Origin: Candidatus Beckwithbacteria bacterium CG23_combo_of_CG06-09_8_20_14_all_47_9
Lineage (GTDB): Bacteria; Patescibacteriota; Microgenomatia; UBA1400; CG1-02-47-37
Direction: 5' to 3'
Assembly: GCA_002772455.1 (NCBI GenBank)
Contig: PCSQ01000084.1
Coordinates: 1 to 8,583, forward strand
Length of the DNA stretch: 8,583 bases
Every line of letters starts with the position of its first letter. Position 1 is the stretch's first letter. Shown here in pieces: positions 6,109 through 8,583 of the stretch. The notes beneath the pieces were generated by a model. The model had not been told where the DNA came from. It saw only the letters and a program-made list of their open reading frames with translations, and searched no databases. The translations under genes were made by a program, and so were the position numbers.

Positions 6109-6449
6109 TTATTTTAGCACATCTTTGACCAAGTTGAAAATCATGGCGTGGCCGGCCGCGTCCGGGTGGACCCCGTCCGCCAAGGTCCTGATATATTCCG
6201 GCGGCAATAAATTAAATAAATCCACGAATTTGAGTTTTTCCGCTTCAGCCACGGCTTTCATAGCCTGGTTGTACTGCCGCACCAATTCACTCCGGTACGA
6301 TAAATTCGGCTCCCAGGGAATCGGGTCAACCTTAGATTATAAACATAATCGTCCAACGTTAATGACTCCCGCAAGCGCTGCACCCAGCCGCCAGTCAAAT
6401 CATTAAACCCCTGGGTAACCGAATCGCCGAAAACTAGATAATTGGTCAT
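6109..6449 (-). pseudogene. SGNH/GDSL hydrolase with internal deletion and frameshift
   Basis: SGNH hydrolases are serine esterases/lipases with catalytic Ser in block I (GDS) and Asp and His in block V (DxxH). From the ATG at 6449, 39 codons encode a good N-terminus with YLVFGDSVTQGF (Ser10). The ATG frame then turns into nonsense. From about 6333, another frame encodes a 74-residue family C-terminus: VDPIPWEPN.SYRSELV, then LADGVHPDAAGHAMIF, with block V Asp and His, ending at the TAA at 6109-6111. Blocks II and III (Gly and GxND oxyanion-hole motifs) are missing. The two pieces total 113 residues against roughly 190-200 in related proteins, so about 80 codons plus a non-multiple of three were lost around 6333. 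The start lies 3 nt after the brnA stop, without a clear Shine-Dalgarno. A non-functional remnant is the best reading; a misassembly that dropped the middle would look the same. Confidence 0.85.
6111..6119 (-). promoter_or_regulatory. Extended -10 promoter element for the nusA operon
   Basis: The minus strand reads TGCTAAAAT, an extended -10 with one mismatch to TATAAT, overlapping the last codons of the broken SGNH gene. Transcription would start near 6104, giving a leader of about 60 nt before the nusA ATG at 6043. That leader would contain a three-codon ATG-AAT-TAG mini-ORF (6091-6083) immediately followed by the terminator-like hairpin. A TTTCAA at 6134-6139 has 17-nt spacing but is a poor -35 match. 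Confidence 0.5.
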
Positions 6450-6452
6450 AGT

Positions 6453-6740
6453 TTAGTTAGTGGCCAACTCCCGATCCACCCGATCTGACAAAAACACTTT
6501 CATTAATGACTGGTAGGGCACGTCTTTAGCATTGGCTAACTGCTTAATCCTGGCCAGCAAATATTGCGGCAAGCGCAAAGAAATGGACTCGGTTGTTGGT
6601 TTCAAATTTGGGAAAACCGGATTTTTAATCGCCTTAGACATATCAAAATAGTCCGTGGCGCTGTGAGTCGCCCAAAAATTTCGCTCCTCATCCTCGTTTT
6701 TAAACTTAGGTATTGGTTTAATATTTTTAATTTTGCTCAT
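6453..6740 (-). CDS. brnA: BrnA/CopG-family antitoxin of a type II toxin-antitoxin pair
   Basis: The 95-aa protein neutralises the adjacent BrnT toxin by direct binding and, in this family, represses its own operon. The N-terminal toxin-binding region IPKFKNEDEERNFWATHSA followed by TDYFD (residues 10-33) is the hallmark of the CopG-antitoxin/BrnA group. Residues about 52-88 (SISLRLPQYLLARIKQLANA, then VPYQSLMKVFL) form a ribbon-helix-helix DNA-binding unit. The ATG overlaps the end of brnT by 14 nt and follows AAGGA at 6747-6751 with good spacing, so translation is coupled. Toxin first, antitoxin second is the usual BrnTA order. Likely operator: the inverted repeat at the brnT start. Confidence 0.92.
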   Translation of the reverse strand: MSKIKNIKPIPKFKNEDEERNFWATHSATDYFDMSKAIKNPVFPNLKPTTESISLRLPQYLLARIKQLANAKDVPYQSLMKVFLSDRVDRELATN

Positions 6741-7017
6741 ATTGTTTCCTTTCTTTTTTATTTTGATCTCTGGCAGAAATCGCCCTAACTTTATTATTTC
6801 TGATTGTAAAAATAATTGTTAATAGTCTTTTATTATTGGTTTGGCCGAAAACACCGTATCTTTTTTCTTTTAATGAATGTTTTTCGTCTTGAAAAAAGAT
6901 TAGCGGCTTATTAAAAAAGACCTCCTCGCATTCTTTATAATAAACTTTATGCTTGACCAGATTTTTCTGCTTATTGGCCTTATTCCAGTCAAACCCGGCC
7001 AAGTCCTTAAATTTCAT
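6727..7017 (-). CDS. brnT: BrnT-family ribonuclease toxin
   Basis: BrnT toxins are RelE-like-fold ribonucleases that inhibit translation until bound by BrnA. The 96-aa product has the family length and pattern: FDWNKANKQKNLVKHKV (9-25, the usual F-W-D-x-x-K-x-x-x-N-x-x-K-H-x-V), EVFF (32-35), D44...HS (47-48)...ERY-like KRY (52-54), then VRAISARDQNKKERKQYE (77-94), matching the terminal R-x-I-S-A-R and E-R-x-x-Y motifs. The frame is intact, with no missing family positions that I can see. The gene is visibly more AT-rich than the nusA-pnp cluster, suggesting lateral acquisition. A TTGACA/TAGGAT promoter and a perfect inverted repeat sit directly upstream. An AGGA 10 nt before the ATG lies in the 3-bp centre and flank of that repeat, so operator and ribosome site coincide. 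Confidence 0.93.
   Translation of the reverse strand: MKFKDLAGFDWNKANKQKNLVKHKVYYKECEEVFFNKPLIFFQDEKHSLKEKRYGVFGQTNNKRLLTIIFTIRNNKVRAISARDQNKKERKQYEQN
6747..6751 (-). promoter_or_regulatory. Shine-Dalgarno sequence of brnA inside brnT
   Basis: The minus strand reads AAGGA, 6 nt before the brnA ATG and inside the last codons of brnT. It is the clearest ribosome binding site in the window. It shows that this genome, or at least this acquired module, uses Shine-Dalgarno initiation alongside the apparently leaderless starts elsewhere. It would favour plentiful antitoxin relative to toxin. Confidence 0.7.
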
Positions 7018-7040
7018 TTGTATATTATCCTAATATACAA
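7018..7040 (-). promoter_or_regulatory. Perfect inverted repeat abutting brnT, probable BrnA operator
   Basis: The 10-bp half-site TTGTATATTA (7018-7027) is followed by a 3-bp spacer and its exact complement TAATATACAA (7031-7040). It lies precisely between the stop codon of the Erm-like pseudogene and the brnT ATG, and it overlaps the predicted -10. Dyad operators bound by ribbon-helix-helix antitoxins are standard for type II modules, and autoregulation is established for BrnTA. If transcribed, it would also form a hairpin holding the GGA of the ribosome site in its loop. Confidence 0.8.
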
Positions 7041-7055
7041 TTATTTGTGTGTCAA
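7027..7055 (-). promoter_or_regulatory. brnTA promoter (-35 TTGACA, -10 TAGGAT)
   Basis: The minus strand has a consensus TTGACA at 7055-7050, a 17-nt spacer, and TAGGAT (4/6 to TATAAT) at 7032-7027. The -35 lies within the final codons of the Erm-like pseudogene and the -10 within the inverted repeat, so repressor binding would block polymerase. Transcription would start only a few bases before the brnT ATG. The -10 is weak, but the consensus -35 and exact spacing make this the best classical promoter in the window. Confidence 0.6.
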
Positions 7056-7755
7056 GTGGAATTTAAAAATCCCCAGCCATTGGGGGAACGTCAAATCGCC
7101 CGGCCGGACATGAAGGGGAAATTTCAGCTCCCGGCTTAAACGCCGCCAGTTATTAAAACCCTGTAAAACCAAGCGGTAATAATCCCCCTTGTCTTTAGCC
7201 TTAACCAAGGCTTTTTGCCGCCGGCTAATTTTCAGCAAGACAATTTTCACGCTTGGCCGCGGGAAAAAATCTACCCGTTTAAACCGGTACAAAATCTGCA
7301 ACTCAAACCATGGCTGGTTTAACACCGACCACTGGGTCGACTTGGGTGTCCCGGTAAATTTTTCCGCCGCCTCTTTTTAAACCACCAAAAATGCTTCCAT
7401 AAACTTCCTGTCAGTTACCAGCCGGTTGACAATCTTGGCAGTCAGATTAAACGGGATGTTGGCAAAAACTTTGTAATTGCTTTCCGGCACCCGGTAATTC
7501 AACCAGTCAGCATTAATGATTTTAACTTGGGGATTGGCGGTAAACTCAACCTGTAGGTGCAAACATAATCTTGGATCGATTTCGACAGCGACTACTTTCC
7601 CAGCGGTTTTAGCCAGTTCCCGGGTAATCATCCCCCGGCCCGGACCAATCTCGTAAACAAAATCATTAGGGCCAATGTTCAACCGCCGCACGATCAACTC
7701 GACCAAACGCTGGTCTTTAAAAAAGTTTTGGTTATAATAAAATGCTTTTTCTCAT
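7041..7755 (-). pseudogene. Erm/KsgA-type rRNA adenine N6-methyltransferase, broken by an in-frame stop
   Basis: The family dimethylates adenines in rRNA: KsgA/RsmA acts on 16S, Erm on 23S A2058 near the drug-binding tunnel. The minus-strand frame encodes YYNQNFFKDQRLVELIV (motif X), VYEIGPGRGMITREL (SAM motif I), VVAVEIDPRL (motif II), IINADWLNY, and ANIPFNLTAKIVNRL (catalytic motif IV), then FLVV and a TAA at 7379-7377. The same frame continues at once with KEAAEKFTGTPKS and on to FFPRPSVKIVLLKI and a C-terminal domain ending at 7041. The family has VQKEVA here, so TAA stands where CAA (Gln) is expected. NIPF and the C-terminus resemble Erm more than KsgA. The ATG at 7755, 1 nt after the rlmN stop, is out of frame with motif X by 1 nt; the only in-frame start is a TTG at 7706, after motif X. 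Total length without the stop would be about 235 aa. Confidence 0.85.
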
Positions 7756-7756
7756 T

Positions 7757-8583
7757 TTACTTTGGCTGCTCTCCCGCCAACTGGCCGCAGGCGGCGGCGA
7801 TTTTAATGCCGAATGACTGACGCAAAGTGTGGCTAATATCATTTCGCCTTAAAATCTGCCTAAAGGCATCAATCTTGTCCCTGGTTGGTTTAGCAAACTT
7901 AATCACAGTCGATCCCGGGTTAAATCTGATTAGATTAACGTGATATAAATAAGCATATTTGCCTCTTGATTTAATTAGCTTCACCAACTCTTGCGCATGA
8001 CTGGCTGAATCATTGACACCAGCCAACAAGACGTAGGCCAAAAACATCCGTTTATTAGTCAAACGAATATGTTCATCCAATGTCTGCATCACCTGATCAA
8101 TCGGATAAACCTTGGTAATCGGCATCAACTCCAACCGCTGTTTGGGAAACGGGCTGTGGAGCGAAAAGGCTAAATTAACCTGGGGAAAGGCGCGCATTAA
8201 ACGCCGGATTCCCGGAATAATTCCCACAGTGGATAAACTGATCCGCCTCGAGCTAAAACCTAAATAATCGGGGTCGGTGATAATTTTTAGGGCGGCAAAG
8301 ACGTTATCCTCATTCGCCAGCGGCTCACCCATGCCCATAAAAGCAATGCTTTTAACTGGCAAGTTTTTGGCCTTAAAATAAAGCACCTGGTCGCTGATTT
8401 CTTCACTGGTTAAGTTTTTCTTAAAACCGATCGCGCCGGTGGCGCAAAACTTACAGCCCAGGGCGCAGCCGGACTGGGAAGAAATGCACAGCGATTCATG
8501 GTCACCGCTTTTGCTTTTAAATAGCATCCTGACGGTTTCTAAACGCTGACCGTCACGGGTGACAAATAAAATCTTTTGGGCCT
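7757..8583 (-). CDS. rlmN: RlmN-family radical SAM methyltransferase (5' end off the window)
   Basis: RlmN methylates C2 of A2503 in 23S rRNA and A37 of some tRNAs, using a 4Fe-4S cluster and two catalytic cysteines. The frame is open to the right edge, where codons upstream of the Met at 8527 read ILFVTRDGQRLETVR, so the true start lies outside. The cluster motif is CALGCKFC (CxxxCxxC, with cysteines 21, 25 and 28 counted from the 8527 Met). GMGEPLANEDNV is the family SAM-binding motif. RISLSTVGIIPGI and LAFSLHSP are typical strands. AACGQLAGEQ at the C-terminus carries the second catalytic Cys. Cfr, which methylates C8 of the same base, shares all of these motifs; the phrase RQSFGIKIAAACGQLAG does not separate the two, but housekeeping RlmN is more likely. 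The Erm-like remnant follows immediately. Confidence 0.93.
   Translation of the reverse strand, partial: AQKILFVTRDGQRLETVRMLFKSKSGDHESLCISSQSGCALGCKFCATGAIGFKKNLTSEEISDQVLYFKAKNLPVKSIAFMGMGEPLANEDNVFAALKIITDPDYLGFSSRRISLSTVGIIPGIRRLMRAFPQVNLAFSLHSPFPKQRLELMPITKVYPIDQVMQTLDEHIRLTNKRMFLAYVLLAGVNDSASHAQELVKLIKSRGKYAYLYHVNLIRFNPGSTVIKFAKPTRDKIDAFRQILRRNDISHTLRQSFGIKIAAACGQLAGEQPK

Noticed and set aside
6125..6406. Plus-strand gene of about 93 codons
   Set aside because: It is opposite the SGNH remnant, whose minus-strand frames carry clear family motifs.
6109..7060. Insertion sequence or transposon carrying brnTA
   Set aside because: No transposase, terminal inverted repeats or target duplications are seen. 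The only strong inverted repeat is the short one at the brnT start, which fits an operator.
7041..7325. Separate 94-residue gene
   Set aside because: It is in the same frame as, and directly continues, the Erm-like methyltransferase after its TAA; its content is the family C-terminal domain.
7377..7379. TAA reassigned to glutamine
   Set aside because: pnp, infB, the DHH-like gene, brnT and brnA all end at TAA at the expected family length, so TAA works as a stop here. One stop at a Gln position is better explained by mutation.

Overview
All supported genes lie on the minus strand, so transcription runs from the right edge of the window to the left. In that order they are: rlmN (5' end off the window), a broken Erm/KsgA-type rRNA adenine methyltransferase, a brnT-brnA toxin-antitoxin pair, a broken SGNH hydrolase, a terminator-like hairpin, nusA, infB, a degenerate DHH-family protein, rpsO, pnp, and the first codons of another gene.

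The left 6 kb is a compact version of the universal bacterial nusA-infB-rpsO-pnp transcription/translation/RNA-decay cluster. It lacks the usual rbfA, truB, ylxR/ylxQ and ribF between its members. IF-2 is short (465 aa, no N-terminal extension). The protein between infB and rpsO is a DHH phosphoesterase-like protein without its catalytic residues. Intergenic gaps are tiny. These features suggest a reduced-genome bacterium, most likely Candidate Phyla Radiation/Patescibacteria (perhaps Microgenomates-like). This is inference from gene content and style, not from a database match. TGA (nusA, rpsO) and TAA both act as stops, so the standard bacterial code fits.

The most striking non-coding signal is a repeated extended -10 element, TG(A/C)TANAAT. 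It occurs 6-7 nt upstream of the ATG of the DHH-like gene, rpsO and the gene entering at the left edge, and once more about 67 nt upstream of nusA. At the first three sites there is no Shine-Dalgarno sequence, and a start point at normal distance from the -10 would fall on or next to the ATG. This suggests several leaderless internal promoters. infB and brnA instead have recognisable Shine-Dalgarno sequences. The nusA copy would give a leader of about 60 nt holding a hairpin plus U-tract, a possible attenuator.

The right part (about 6.1-7.76 kb) is accessory and decaying. The SGNH hydrolase gene keeps its first and last catalytic blocks but has lost the middle and its frame. The Erm-like gene is cut by one in-frame TAA exactly where the family has the Gln of its VQKE motif, and its start is also out of frame. 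Between them sits an intact, AT-rich brnTA module with a perfect 10-bp inverted repeat (3-bp spacer) abutting the toxin start codon, probably its autoregulatory operator.

NusA ends in a domain closely resembling the RNA polymerase alpha-subunit C-terminal domain, including the alignable Arg, Asn, Gly, Lys and Glu positions of its DNA-contact surface.
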